This document shows positions 50,751 through 59,447 of a stretch of 64,000 nt of DNA, piece after piece (the first letter of the stretch is position 1; the number at the start of each line of letters is the position of its first letter). Below the pieces are notes generated by a model, which was not told the DNA's origin, did not search any database, and worked only from the letters and a program-made list of their open reading frames with translations. The translations under genes and the position numbers were made by a program. This DNA is from Olleya namhaensis (GTDB lineage: Bacteria > Bacteroidota > Bacteroidia > Flavobacteriales > Flavobacteriaceae), in assembly GCF_900114005.1 (NCBI RefSeq), contig NZ_FORM01000001.1, positions 124,001 to 188,000 on the forward strand, read 5' to 3'.

Positions 50751-51425
50751 TTAGTTAATTTTAAACCGAATATACGTAATTGGTTTGTTTTGCTCTAAAT
50801 AGATACTCTCATAATGTGTTTGAATGTCCGTTACTTCTTCCGGACTTCCTTCTTGTCTGTACACATCGTTATTAGCATGTAGCACCTCATGGCCTTCTCC
50901 ATGTAATAATCCAAGGGTATACCCATGCATAAACTCTGAGTCCGTTTTTAGATTCATGATACCATCTGGTTTTAAAATGTTTTTGTAACGTTTTAAAAAT
51001 GCAGAATTGGTCATTCTATGCTTTGTACGCTTATATTTAATTTGTGGGTCTGGAAACGTAATCCAGATTTCGTCAACTTCGTTTTCTGCAAAAACAGATT
51101 CTACCAACTCTATTTGAGTACGGATAAAGGCAACGTTTGGCATCTTATCTTCTGTTGCTGTTTTGGCTCCTCTCCAAAAACGCGCCCCTTTAATGTCAAT
51201 ACCAATAAAGTTTTTGTTTGGGTATTTTTTACCTAAAGCAACACTGTACTCTCCCTTACCACATCCCAATTCTAGGACTAAAGGATTGTTGTTTTTAAAC
51301 ACGTTTTTATTCCAGTTTCCTTTATGCTGGTAAACCTCGTCTACTAATTGGCTTCTAGATGGTTGAAACACATTATCAAAGGTTTCGTTCTCTCTAAATC
51401 TTTTTTGCTTGTTCTTGCTACCCAC
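50751..51425 (-). CDS. trmB: tRNA (guanine46-N7)-methyltransferase
   Basis: 224 aa. NPLVLELGCGKGEYSVALGKKYP (SAM motif I), FIGIDIKGARFWRGAK, the signature WITFPDPQIKYKRTKHR, and the C-terminal QTHYESIYLEQNKPITYIRF. It makes m7G46 in the variable loop of tRNAs. First gene of the run with lysE and the ATL gene. Confidence 0.95.
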   Translation of the reverse strand: MGSKNKQKRFRENETFDNVFQPSRSQLVDEVYQHKGNWNKNVFKNNNPLVLELGCGKGEYSVALGKKYPNKNFIGIDIKGARFWRGAKTATEDKMPNVAFIRTQIELVESVFAENEVDEIWITFPDPQIKYKRTKHRMTNSAFLKRYKNILKPDGIMNLKTDSEFMHGYTLGLLHGEGHEVLHANNDVYRQEGSPEEVTDIQTHYESIYLEQNKPITYIRFKIN

Positions 51426-51515
51426 TTCTTAACTATTTGTTATTTCTGGCGTAAAATTAAGGAAATATAGTTAAGTAGGTTTATGATTACCTTTGATTTT
51501 GATATTTTATGCGTT

Positions 51516-51563
51516 AAGGATGGAAGTGGCATCCTTTTTTTGCTGCCATAAATGGCAAAAAAA
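51516..51563 (+). promoter_or_regulatory. Attenuator-like structure ahead of the glycosyltransferase gene
   Basis: Hairpin 1 is AAGGATG (51516-51522) with CATCCTT (51530-51536), followed by a T-run to 51541, a terminator form. Directly after lies a second hairpin, TGCCAT/ATGGCA (51544-51557), flanked by an A-run that can pair with the T-run. The two folds are mutually exclusive. Because the neighbours are divergent, a plus-strand terminator here makes sense only in the leader of the glycosyltransferase gene. Confidence 0.4.
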
Positions 51564-51611
51564 GATATAACGGACAGCCTGACCTTTTTAGGTAACGCCC
51601 AAATTACTATA

Positions 51612-52667
51612 ATGAAAAAACGAATTCTTGTTGCACCTTTAAATTGGGGAATTGGTCATGCGACGCGTTGCATACCGATAATACATGCTTTGATTGCAAA
51701 TGGTTTTGAGCCCGTTATTGCTAGTGATGGTCAAGCGTTGCAATTATTGTCTAAAGAATTTGAGCAACTTACCTTTATAACGCTGCCTGCATATAACGTT
51801 AAATATTCTAAGTCTAAACAGTGGTTTAAATGGCACATGCTGTTACAATTACCAAAAATTAGAAAAGCGATTAGGAAAGAACATGCGTTAGTGGATCAAA
51901 TTATTTTGGATTATGATATCCAAGGGATTATTTCTGACAATAGGATGGGTGTGAATTCTAAACGTGTGCCTTCCGTTTTTATCACGCACCAATTGAATGT
52001 AATGAGTGGCAGTACGACCGCATTAAGCACTTTTTTTCATGACCGTTATTTAAATAAATTTGACGCTTGCTGGATTCCTGACTTTGAAAACACACCGAAT
52101 TTAAGCGGAAAACTTGGTCATGATTTTAAACCTAAGGGATTACAACTACATTATATTGGACCGCTAAGCAGATTAGAAAAAGAGGCTTTAAAGCCGAAAT
52201 ATGACTTGATGGTTTTGTTGTCTGGTCCTGAGCCACAACGTACCCTTTTAGAAGAACAACTGTTGTCTGATTTGATTAATTATAAAGGAAAAGTTGTTTT
52301 TGTACGCGGTAAAATTGAAGCAGAACAGACCGTGATGCACGAAACGCCTTTTACTATTTATAATTTTATGCAGACTGAAGAATTGCAAAATGCAATTAAC
52401 AGAAGTCAGCTTATTATTTCTAGATCTGGGTATACAACAATTATGGATTTGGCTAAACTTGGTAAACAAGCCTTTTTTATACCAACTCCGGGACAGTTTG
52501 AACAGGAATATCTAGCTAATTATTTAGACAAAAACGGGACTATTGCTAGTTGTAGTCAATCGGCTTTTACGTTAGACCAACTAGATCGTGTGACTAATTA
52601 TAGTGGCTTTAAGAGTTTTGAAAATACGATTGATTTTACACACTTGTTTTCGCTTTTTCAAGCGTAA
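51612..52667 (+). CDS. UDP-sugar glycosyltransferase, GT-B (MurG/GT28-like)
   Basis: 351 aa from MKKRILVAPLNWGIGHATRC. A longer in-frame start at 51552 would add 20 residues encoded by the leader hairpin region, so I reject it. The Gly-rich loop GIGHATRCIPII and the C-terminal SRSGYTTIMDLAKLGKQAFFIPTPGQFEQEYLA are typical of GT-B enzymes that bind UDP-sugars. It probably glycosylates a lipid or envelope polymer. Its last 32 bp overlap the end of the convergent kinase gene. Confidence 0.82.
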   Translation: MKKRILVAPLNWGIGHATRCIPIIHALIANGFEPVIASDGQALQLLSKEFEQLTFITLPAYNVKYSKSKQWFKWHMLLQLPKIRKAIRKEHALVDQIILDYDIQGIISDNRMGVNSKRVPSVFITHQLNVMSGSTTALSTFFHDRYLNKFDACWIPDFENTPNLSGKLGHDFKPKGLQLHYIGPLSRLEKEALKPKYDLMVLLSGPEPQRTLLEEQLLSDLINYKGKVVFVRGKIEAEQTVMHETPFTIYNFMQTEELQNAINRSQLIISRSGYTTIMDLAKLGKQAFFIPTPGQFEQEYLANYLDKNGTIASCSQSAFTLDQLDRVTNYSGFKSFENTIDFTHLFSLFQA

Positions 52668-53682
52668 AAGAGAACTCACTACCGATATTAATTTCGCTTT
52701 CTACGTATATTTTTTCTTCGTGTGCCTCTACAATATGTTTGACTATTGCAAGTCCTAATCCTGAACCACCTTCTTTACGTGATCCACTTTTATCGACTCT
52801 GTAAAAACGCTCGAACAATCTTGGTATATTTTTTTTCTCTATCCCTTCTCCATTATCCGTAACTCTTACAATAACCTTGTTTTTAATAAGCTTTTCTATG
52901 CTTACTTCCGTAGTTCCTTTTTCGCGCCCGTACTTAATTGAGTTAACAATTAGATTAGTAAGCACTTGCTGTATACGCTCCGCATCACCAACTACCATTA
53001 TTGGATGCTTGTAATGCATGTCAAACGTTAGTGTGATTTTCTTTTTAGCAGCTTTCATTTCTAATAGCTCAAAAACACTTTGCACTAATTGTATAATATC
53101 AAAAGGGGCAACATCTAAACTTAAGTCTCCAACTTCTAATTTAGTTATCATGTCTAAATCTTTGACTATATAAATTAGACGCTCTACTCCTTTATTGGCA
53201 CGCTCTAAATATTTTCCAGAAACATTAGGATCATTGATTGCACCATCCAACAAGGTTTCTAGATAGCCTTGCACGGTAAATAGCGGCGTTTTAAGCTCGT
53301 GCGAGACATTACCCATAAATTCTTTACGGTACTCTTCACGGACTGTTAGGGTTTCGATTTCTATTTTTTTGTTTTTAGCAAATTGATCTATTTGCTGCGT
53401 CAACGTTGCCATGTCTGTCGTGATACTATTTTTTCTGAAACTGACAGACTCTAACAATGTTAGGTCTTTATATATTTTATTAATCCGTTTGTAGATAAAC
53501 TTCTCAACTCTAAATTGGGTAATTACAAACGAGACGCTAAATGTGGCAAATGCAAACAATAAGATCTGCCCAACGTTTAGTGCATAAAACACATACAAAA
53601 AGACACTCATGAGTAGTGTTAAAAAAACAGTGATTAAAAACGATGTTTTTAATGCGAATTTATACGTCTTTTTTAATTTCAA
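52636..53682 (-). CDS. PhoR-like membrane histidine kinase
   Basis: 348 aa. Two N-terminal TM helices (about 12-34 and 38-56) with almost no periplasmic loop. HisKA with MGNVSHELKTPLFTVQGYLE (His128), N-box NLIVNSIKYG, G1 TDNGEGIEKKNIPRLFERFYR, G2 SGLGLAIVKHIVE. The short loop suggests that it senses through a membrane partner, like PhoR with the Pst/PhoU complex, but no pst genes are here. Translated with the response regulator (2 bp apart). Confidence 0.9.
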   Translation of the reverse strand: MKLKKTYKFALKTSFLITVFLTLLMSVFLYVFYALNVGQILLFAFATFSVSFVITQFRVEKFIYKRINKIYKDLTLLESVSFRKNSITTDMATLTQQIDQFAKNKKIEIETLTVREEYRKEFMGNVSHELKTPLFTVQGYLETLLDGAINDPNVSGKYLERANKGVERLIYIVKDLDMITKLEVGDLSLDVAPFDIIQLVQSVFELLEMKAAKKKITLTFDMHYKHPIMVVGDAERIQQVLTNLIVNSIKYGREKGTTEVSIEKLIKNKVIVRVTDNGEGIEKKNIPRLFERFYRVDKSGSRKEGGSGLGLAIVKHIVEAHEEKIYVESEINIGSEFSFTLEKAKTSV

Positions 53683-53684
53683 AA

Positions 53685-54368
53685 TTACTCTACAAATTTA
53701 TAGCCAACACCTTTGACTGTCTTAAAACTTTGGTCTCCAATTTTTTCGCGTAGCTTACGGATATGCACATCAATGGTACGTCCACCAACAACAACCTCGT
53801 TACCCCAAACACGATCTAAAATATCTTCTCTTTTAAAGACTTTACCTGGTTTTGATGCTAATAAAGATAATAGTTCAAACTCTTTTCTTGGTAACACAAT
53901 TTCGGTTCCGTCTAAAACAATTTTGTACTCTTCTCTATTAATAACTAAGTTACCTATAGTCATTAAAGACCCCGCAGGCTCTTCAGATTTTAAACGTCTT
54001 AATAGTGCCTTTACTTTACTAACTAATACTTTTGGCTTGATTGGTTTTGTAATATAATCATCCGCGCCAGCATCAAATCCTGCTACTTGAGAGTAATCCT
54101 CTCCTCTAGCAGTTAAAAAAGTAATTAGTGTACTACTAAGCTCTGGCAGTTTACGGATAGCCTCACAAGCTTCAATACCGTCCATTTCAGGCATCATAAC
54201 ATCTAAAATAATAAGTTGTGGCTTTTCTTTTTTGGCTTTTTTTACAGCCTCTAAACCGTTTTTAGCAGTTGATACTTGATAGCCTTCATTGGTTAAATTA
54301 TAACCAATAATTTCTAAAATATCTGGCTCATCATCGACTAAAAGAATTTTAATGTCTTTTTTGTTCAT
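53685..54368 (-). CDS. OmpR/PhoB-family response regulator
   Basis: 227 aa. Receiver with DDE at 12-14, Asp56 in LIILDVMMPEMDGI and Lys in YITKPIKPK. A winged-helix output domain (about 130-227) has FELLSLLASKPGKVFKREDIL, VHIRKLREKIG and TVKGVGYKF. It binds direct repeats next to target promoters and is the partner of the kinase encoded 2 bp downstream. The 279-bp gap to the divergent T9SS gene contains no other clear feature. Confidence 0.93.
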   Translation of the reverse strand: MNKKDIKILLVDDEPDILEIIGYNLTNEGYQVSTAKNGLEAVKKAKKEKPQLIILDVMMPEMDGIEACEAIRKLPELSSTLITFLTARGEDYSQVAGFDAGADDYITKPIKPKVLVSKVKALLRRLKSEEPAGSLMTIGNLVINREEYKIVLDGTEIVLPRKEFELLSLLASKPGKVFKREDILDRVWGNEVVVGGRTIDVHIRKLREKIGDQSFKTVKGVGYKFVE

Positions 54369-54647
54369 AGACTGGAAACTTGAATTTAATTTATAGTTAT
54401 GTTACGGTAAAGATAAAGTTATTACTAAAACTTTTAGTTTTAAAATGATTAATAACATTAACATAACATAGCTATTATTTTTAAGTAATTATAATTTACT
54501 CAAAATCAAGCACCAACTACCCTTCTGACTTTCAAAGCTTTAATAACTGTGTTATTAAAATGTAAAACTACAGTCTAAAAAACAAAAGAACGATAATTAC
54601 TACAAAATTCTCCTTATCTTTAGTACCTAACTTTTTAAATTACAACT

Positions 54648-55412
54648 ATGAAAAAACTTTACACTTTACTTTTTACTTTAACAATTATGATGTCCGCTAA
54701 CAGTGTTTTGGCACAGGGAATGGAGACTTTTACAAATCTTGGTCTCTCAGGAACGTCATATGTAGACGGATCTTTTGTGGGTGACGACGCCGTAACTTGG
54801 AACTACATCCAATGTAGAGATGAGAACGGAGATAACAACAATTCTGGAATTGACGGTAAAGGGATTATGTTAAGACGTATTTCTGACAACAGTGCAATTT
54901 CTGCTCAATCAGGAGCTAATGGTGTTGGCGCTGTTACCTTTAAACTTTACAAAGGTTTTACTGGTGGTGGTGACAGACAAGTGGAATTATTTGTAAACGG
55001 AACGTCTTACGGAACCTCAACACCTTTTGACGACTTTACTGAGCATGTTTTTACTGCAACTGGTATTGACGTTACAGGAGATGTTGTTATTGAAATTAAA
55101 AACATTACTAGCAAGCAAGTTATTGTGGATGATGTGACTTGGTCTGCATCTGGACAAGCACTATCTACAGATAGATTTGAAGCTACAGAATTTGCGATAT
55201 TTCCGAATCCTACAACGCAAGGTTTTGTAACTATCAAAACTGCATCAAGCCAACCTACAACGGTTGTTGCTTTTGATGTTTTAGGAAAACAAGTTTTAAA
55301 TACGGTTTTAAAAACTAACCGATTAGATGTGTCTGACTTAAATGCAGGTGTCTATATTTTACAACTAACACAAAACGGATCTACGACAACTAAAAAATTA
55401 GTGGTGCAATAA
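54648..55412 (+). CDS. Secreted protein with T9SS sorting domain
   Basis: 254 aa. Signal peptide ending VLAQG. The middle domain (about 25-165) is beta-sandwich-like with NYIQCRDENGDNNNSG, GVGAVTFKLYKGFTGGGDRQ and IEIKNITSKQVIVDDVTW, a pattern found in extracellular nuclease/lamin-tail-associated and carbohydrate-binding-like domains. The C-terminal type A sorting domain is FAIFPNPTTQGFVTIK ... NAGVYILQLTQNG. No catalytic residues are recognised. A weak -7-like element TATCTTTA lies at 54615-54622. Confidence 0.8.
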   Translation: MKKLYTLLFTLTIMMSANSVLAQGMETFTNLGLSGTSYVDGSFVGDDAVTWNYIQCRDENGDNNNSGIDGKGIMLRRISDNSAISAQSGANGVGAVTFKLYKGFTGGGDRQVELFVNGTSYGTSTPFDDFTEHVFTATGIDVTGDVVIEIKNITSKQVIVDDVTWSASGQALSTDRFEATEFAIFPNPTTQGFVTIKTASSQPTTVVAFDVLGKQVLNTVLKTNRLDVSDLNAGVYILQLTQNGSTTTKKLVVQ

Positions 55413-55433
55413 TTATTAAACCTTAACATTTTT

Positions 55434-55463
55434 AAAGCGTTGCTAATAGCAACGCTTTTTTTA
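55434..55463 (+). terminator. Intrinsic terminator of the T9SS gene
   Basis: 8-bp stem GCGTTGCT/AGCAACGC with loop AAT, flanked by AAA and a T-run. The next gene's -7 element begins 8 bp later. Confidence 0.88.
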
Positions 55464-55470
55464 TTTTCAA

Positions 55471-55478
55471 TACTTTTG
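55471..55478 (+). promoter_or_regulatory. -7 element of the LuxE-like gene
   Basis: TACTTTTG, an exact TAnnTTTG match. It predicts a start near 55485 and so rules out the in-frame ATG at 55478; translation should begin at 55493 with a very short leader. Confidence 0.55.
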
Positions 55479-55492
55479 TGTTTTATAATAAC

Positions 55493-56473
55493 ATGACCCT
55501 TACAAACGACATATTTAATATTACTTCAGACGCCCAATTTAAAGCTGCAGCTTTAGAGGTGTTCCGTTTTCAGTTTGAAAACAATAACATTTATCGCTCG
55601 TTTTGCGATTTACTATATGTTAATCCGAGTGATGTTTCAGAATTACATCAGATTCCTTATTTACCCATTCAGTTTTTTAAATCACACGCCGTTTTAAGTT
55701 CTAAAGCCTCTATTAAAACAACGTTTACTAGTAGTGGTACCACAGGACAAGTTACAAGTAAGCATCACATCACTGATTTAAGTGTGTATGAGGCCAGTTT
55801 TAAAAAAGGGTTTGATCACTTTTATGGCAACATAGAAGATTACACCGTTTTAGCACTATTGCCTAATTATTTAGAACGCGAAGGCTCATCCTTAGTCTAT
55901 ATGGTAGATCATCTAATTAAAGATTCTAACAAACCAAAAAGCGGATTTTATCTTAACAATTTAGAGGAATTAAAAGACACTTTAATAGCACTAGATACAG
56001 CTGGAGAAAAAGTGTTACTAATAGGCGTATCTTTTGCACTTTTGGATTTAATTGAAGCCCATACTTTTAGTCTTAACAACACCATTATAATGGAAACTGG
56101 TGGGATGAAAGGACGACGCAAAGAATTAATACGAAAAGAATTACATACTATTTTAAAACAAGGTTTTGGTGTGGATGCTATCCATAGCGAATATGGTATG
56201 ACCGAGTTATTAAGTCAAGCTTACTCCAAAGGACATGGTATTTTTAACTGTCCGCCTTGGATGAAACTATTAACTAGAGATACAGAAGATGCTTTAACCG
56301 TTTTTGATAGCCCAAAAACAGGCGGTATTAATGTTATTGATTTAGCAAACATTAATTCTTGTAGTTTTATTGCTACTCAAGATTTAGGAAAAACATACGC
56401 CAATACAGACTTTGAGATTATTGGTCGTTTTGACAATAGCGATATTAGAGGTTGTAATTTAATGGTTTTGTAA
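55493..56473 (+). CDS. LuxE-like acyl-protein synthetase/acyl transferase
   Basis: 326 aa from MTLTNDIFNI, start chosen because the upstream ATG lies in the predicted promoter. The adenylation-type loop TTFTSSGTTGQVTSKH matches the LuxE/PaaK superfamily, with VLALLPNYLEREGSSLVYMV, METGGMKGRRKEL and HSEYGMTELLSQAY following the LuxE pattern. LuxE activates fatty acids as acyl-AMP/acyl-enzyme for aldehyde synthesis; there are no luxCD or luciferase genes here, so the substrate and role are unknown. Ends in a shared terminator with tyrS. Confidence 0.83.
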   Translation: MTLTNDIFNITSDAQFKAAALEVFRFQFENNNIYRSFCDLLYVNPSDVSELHQIPYLPIQFFKSHAVLSSKASIKTTFTSSGTTGQVTSKHHITDLSVYEASFKKGFDHFYGNIEDYTVLALLPNYLEREGSSLVYMVDHLIKDSNKPKSGFYLNNLEELKDTLIALDTAGEKVLLIGVSFALLDLIEAHTFSLNNTIIMETGGMKGRRKELIRKELHTILKQGFGVDAIHSEYGMTELLSQAYSKGHGIFNCPPWMKLLTRDTEDALTVFDSPKTGGINVIDLANINSCSFIATQDLGKTYANTDFEIIGRFDNSDIRGCNLMVL

Positions 56474-56548
56474 GGCCATTAAAAAACCACGACTAAAGAC
56501 TTATGAAAAAGAAAAATTAGTTTTAGTTGATTAACTGATTTTATAAAA

Positions 56549-56582
56549 AAAAAGCCTGCTTAAATTTAAGCAGGCTTTTTTT
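56549..56582. terminator. Bidirectional terminator between luxE-like and tyrS
   Basis: Near-perfect palindrome around AAAGCCTGCTTAAATTTAAG (then CAGGCTTT) with A- and T-runs on its two sides. The genes on both sides converge on it. Confidence 0.92.
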
Positions 56583-56596
56583 GTGACCAATTATAA

Positions 56597-57907
56597 TTAA
56601 ATCGCTTTAATTATAAAGGTGCTTTTCTTACCTCTATTAATCACAATATATTTATCGTTAATTAAATCCTGAGTCGTAATTGTATACGCATCTGTTACTT
56701 TATCTTTATTTACAGATACTGAGTTTTCTTTTAATGCACGACGCGCTTCTCCGTTACTTCCCAAAAAGTCAGTCTCAGCAGATAATGCCGCAATCATATC
56801 TAAACCAGCTTCAATTTTATCCATTGACACCTCAGCTTGTGGCACACCTTCAAAAACGTCTAAAAACAAGCTCTCATCCAGTTGTCTAATTTCATTTTTA
56901 AAATCTTTACTAAATAATATACCTGATGCTTTTATAGCGTTATCTAATGCGTCTTTAGAATGTACAAACGTCGTTACCTCTTCAGCTAATCGTTTTTGTA
57001 ACGCTCTAAATCCTGGGTTTTCTTTATGTTCTGCTATTAACGCTTCAACAGTTTCTTTATCTAAAAAGGTAAAGATTTTGATATACTTTTCTGCATCTTC
57101 ATCAGAACTGTTTAACCAAAATTGGTAAAATTTATAAACACTAGTTTTATCTACATCTAACCAAACATTACCACCTTCACTCTTACCAAATTTACTACCG
57201 TCAGCTTTTGTAATTAACGGACAAGTCATAGCGTAAGCCTTAGCTTTGTCATCACCTACATTCATGCGTCTTACTAACTCTGTACCTGTAGTAATGTTCC
57301 CCCATTGGTCACTTCCTCCCATTTGCAGTTTGCAATTCATGGTTTTGTGTAAATGGTAAAAATCGTATCCTTGGATTAATTGGTAAGTAAACTCTGTAAA
57401 ACTCATTCCTACATTACCTTCTTCTCCTGACAAACGTTTTTTAACGCTATCCTTAGCCATCATATAGTTTACTGTAATACGCTTACCAACGTCACGTGCA
57501 AAGTCTATAAATGAAAAGGTTTTCATCCAGTCATAATTATTAACTAAAACTGGAGCATTTTTAGCAGTAGAGTTAAAATCTAAAAATCGTGATAACACGC
57601 TTTTAATTCCTGCTACGTTATGGTTTAAAGTTGCTTCGTCTAATAAGTTACGCTCGTCACTTTTTCCTGACGGATCACCAATCATTCCTGTTGCACCACC
57701 AATTAAAGCCACAGGTTTATGTCCTGCTTTTTCTAAATGTACTAATATTATAATTGGCACTAAACTACCAATGTGTAACGAGTCTGAAGTTGGATCAAAA
57801 CCAATATAGGCAGAGGTCATCTCTTTATCAAGTTGCTCTTCGGTTCCCGGCATGATATCGTGTACCATCCCTCTCCATCTTAATTCTTCTACAAATGCGT
57901 TAGCCAT
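56597..57907 (-). CDS. tyrS: Tyrosyl-tRNA synthetase
   Basis: 436 aa. Class I motifs are HIGS (45-48, [12 protein letters not shown]) and KFGKS ([12 protein letters not shown]), plus the tyrosine pocket [11 protein letters not shown] and [14 protein letters not shown]. The C-terminal S4 domain is [16 protein letters not shown]. It charges tRNA-Tyr. Monocistronic, with a -7 element at 57935-57942. Confidence 0.97.
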   Translation of the reverse strand: MANAFVEELRWRGMVHDIMPGTEEQLDKEMTSAYIGFDPTSDSLHIGSLVPIIILVHLEKAGHKPVALIGGATGMIGDPSGKSDERNLLDEATLNHNVAGIKSVLSRFLDFNSTAKNAPVLVNNYDWMKTFSFIDFARDVGKRITVNYMMAKDSVKKRLSGEEGNVGMSFTEFTYQLIQGYDFYHLHKTMNCKLQMGGSDQWGNITTGTELVRRMNVGDDKAKAYAMTCPLITKADGSKFGKSEGGNVWLDVDKTSVYKFYQFWLNSSDEDAEKYIKIFTFLDKETVEALIAEHKENPGFRALQKRLAEEVTTFVHSKDALDNAIKASGILFSKDFKNEIRQLDESLFLDVFEGVPQAEVSMDKIEAGLDMIAALSAETDFLGSNGEARRALKENSVSVNKDKVTDAYTITTQDLINDKYIVINRGKKSTFIIKAI

Positions 57908-57934
57908 TTTAGTGTGGTTTTAGTTTTGAATTGG

Positions 57935-57968
57935 CAAAGATAAAAATCGTGTTATAAACTACATACAA
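57935..57968 (-). promoter_or_regulatory. tyrS promoter
   Basis: Minus-strand -7 element TATCTTTG (57935-57942), with a TTG (57966-57968) 23 bp upstream as a possible -33. The leader would be about 20 nt. Confidence 0.6.
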
Positions 57969-57994
57969 TATCTAATATTTATTACCTTCGGGAT

Positions 57995-59002
57995 ATGATT
58001 TTAGTTACAGGAGGAACTGGTTTGGTAGGCGCACATTTATTATTTAAATTATTAAATGATAATCAATCTGTACGTGCTATTTATAGAACTGAGAAAAAAT
58101 TTAAAACGGTTAAACGTATTTTTAGTTATTATACTAAAAACCCAGAGGTCCTTTTTAATAAAATTGATTGGGTTGAAGCTGATTTAAATGACATCCCTTC
58201 CTTAACAGAGGCATTTGTAGGTATAGACTATGTTTACCATTGTGCTGCATTTGTTTCTTTTGAACCTAACAAATTTGATTTATTACAGAAAACCAATATT
58301 GAAGGAACTGCTAATATTGTCAATTTTTGCATTGCTGAAAATGTAAAAAAACTCTGCTACGTGAGCTCAATTGCGGCTATTGGAACGCCTCCTATTGCAA
58401 CTAACCAAATTACTGAAGACACAGAGTGGAATCCAGAATTTGATAATAGTGTTTATGCTATCACTAAATATGGCGCGGAGCTAGAAGTATGGCGTGGGAC
58501 GCAAGAAGGGTTAGATGCTGTAATTGTAAATCCGGGAATTATAATTGGACCTGGCATTTGGAATTACGGAAGTGGCTCTTTAATTACTATGGTTAATAAA
58601 GGCATGTCTTACTACACAACAGGAAGCACTGGATATATTGATGTGAATGATGTGGTTAATTGTATGGTACAATTATTAAATAGTCCTATAAAAAACGAAC
58701 GCTATATATTAACCTCAGAAATACTTACGTTTAAAGATTTTATATACAAAACTGCAGCACACTTAGATGTTACACCTCCAGAAAAGGAAGCTTCTACAGT
58801 ATTATTAGCTATTGGATGGCGTTTGGATTGGTTAAAACACAAACTAACAGGAAAGCGTCGTATATTATCTAAACAAACAGCACAATCTGCTTTGTCCACT
58901 AGTCAATTTAGTAATACTAAAATAACAGCTGCTTTAGACTACACATTTAAAACCATTGATCAAAGTCTAAAAGACACCATAGCCTGTTTTAAAAAACAAT
59001 AA
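57995..59002 (+). CDS. NAD-dependent epimerase/dehydratase (extended SDR)
   Basis: 335 aa. Rossmann motif MILVTGGTGLVGAHLL, active-site YxxxK in VYAITKYGAELEVWRG, upstream Ser in CYVSSIAAIG, and VNPGIIIGPGIW. Extended short-chain dehydrogenase fold; it may act on a nucleotide sugar, a flavonoid-like or a lipid substrate. A -7-like TACCTTCG ends only 4 bp before the ATG, which would make the mRNA nearly leaderless. Confidence 0.87.
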   Translation: MILVTGGTGLVGAHLLFKLLNDNQSVRAIYRTEKKFKTVKRIFSYYTKNPEVLFNKIDWVEADLNDIPSLTEAFVGIDYVYHCAAFVSFEPNKFDLLQKTNIEGTANIVNFCIAENVKKLCYVSSIAAIGTPPIATNQITEDTEWNPEFDNSVYAITKYGAELEVWRGTQEGLDAVIVNPGIIIGPGIWNYGSGSLITMVNKGMSYYTTGSTGYIDVNDVVNCMVQLLNSPIKNERYILTSEILTFKDFIYKTAAHLDVTPPEKEASTVLLAIGWRLDWLKHKLTGKRRILSKQTAQSALSTSQFSNTKITAALDYTFKTIDQSLKDTIACFKKQ

Positions 59003-59010
59003 ATACGAGG

Positions 59011-59442
59011 TTATTCTTTCTTTAAAGGCCCACTTGGTGCTTGTGGCTTTTTTTCAAACTTTTTCTTTTCTTTCTTTAGCTTGTCTTCTTTTATTTTTTG
59101 TTCAGCCTTATAACTAGTTCTTAAAACCTCAAGTCTTTTTTTAACAGTAACGTACATCTCGTTATATTTTTCAATATCGTACGCATAATAATTATTACTA
59201 TTAGCGAATTGAGCGCTATCTATTTTATGTTTATTGTAAATAAAAGTATCAGGAACAATCCCTCTATTTTCTAATTCTCTTTTGTTAATACCTTTAGCCG
59301 AAGACATAATTGTTAAATCCAATAAGACATCCACCATTTTATCCTCGCTTAATAAATTTGCAGGTTTTTCTGGCTTTTGCACACCATAACACGACACAAA
59401 AAATAAAACGATAAGACTATATAGTAAGATGTTTGGTTTCAA
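59011..59442 (-). CDS. DUF4296 lipoprotein
   Basis: 143 aa. Lipobox LFFVSC. The DUF4296 domain (about 30-115) has LLSEDKMVDVLLDLTIMSSAKG and FIYNKHKIDSAQFANSNNYYAYD; the C-terminus is Lys-rich (KEDKLKKEKKKFEKK). The family is restricted to Bacteroidota, with unknown function. Third gene behind the glycosyltransferase and dihydroorotase genes, gap 5 bp. Confidence 0.88.
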   Translation of the reverse strand: MKPNILLYSLIVLFFVSCYGVQKPEKPANLLSEDKMVDVLLDLTIMSSAKGINKRELENRGIVPDTFIYNKHKIDSAQFANSNNYYAYDIEKYNEMYVTVKKRLEVLRTSYKAEQKIKEDKLKKEKKKFEKKPQAPSGPLKKE

Positions 59443-59447
59443 AATAA

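Noticed and set aside
55478-56473. Bioluminescence (lux) operon
   Set aside because: Only a LuxE-like gene is present; no luxA, B, C or D genes are in the neighbourhood.
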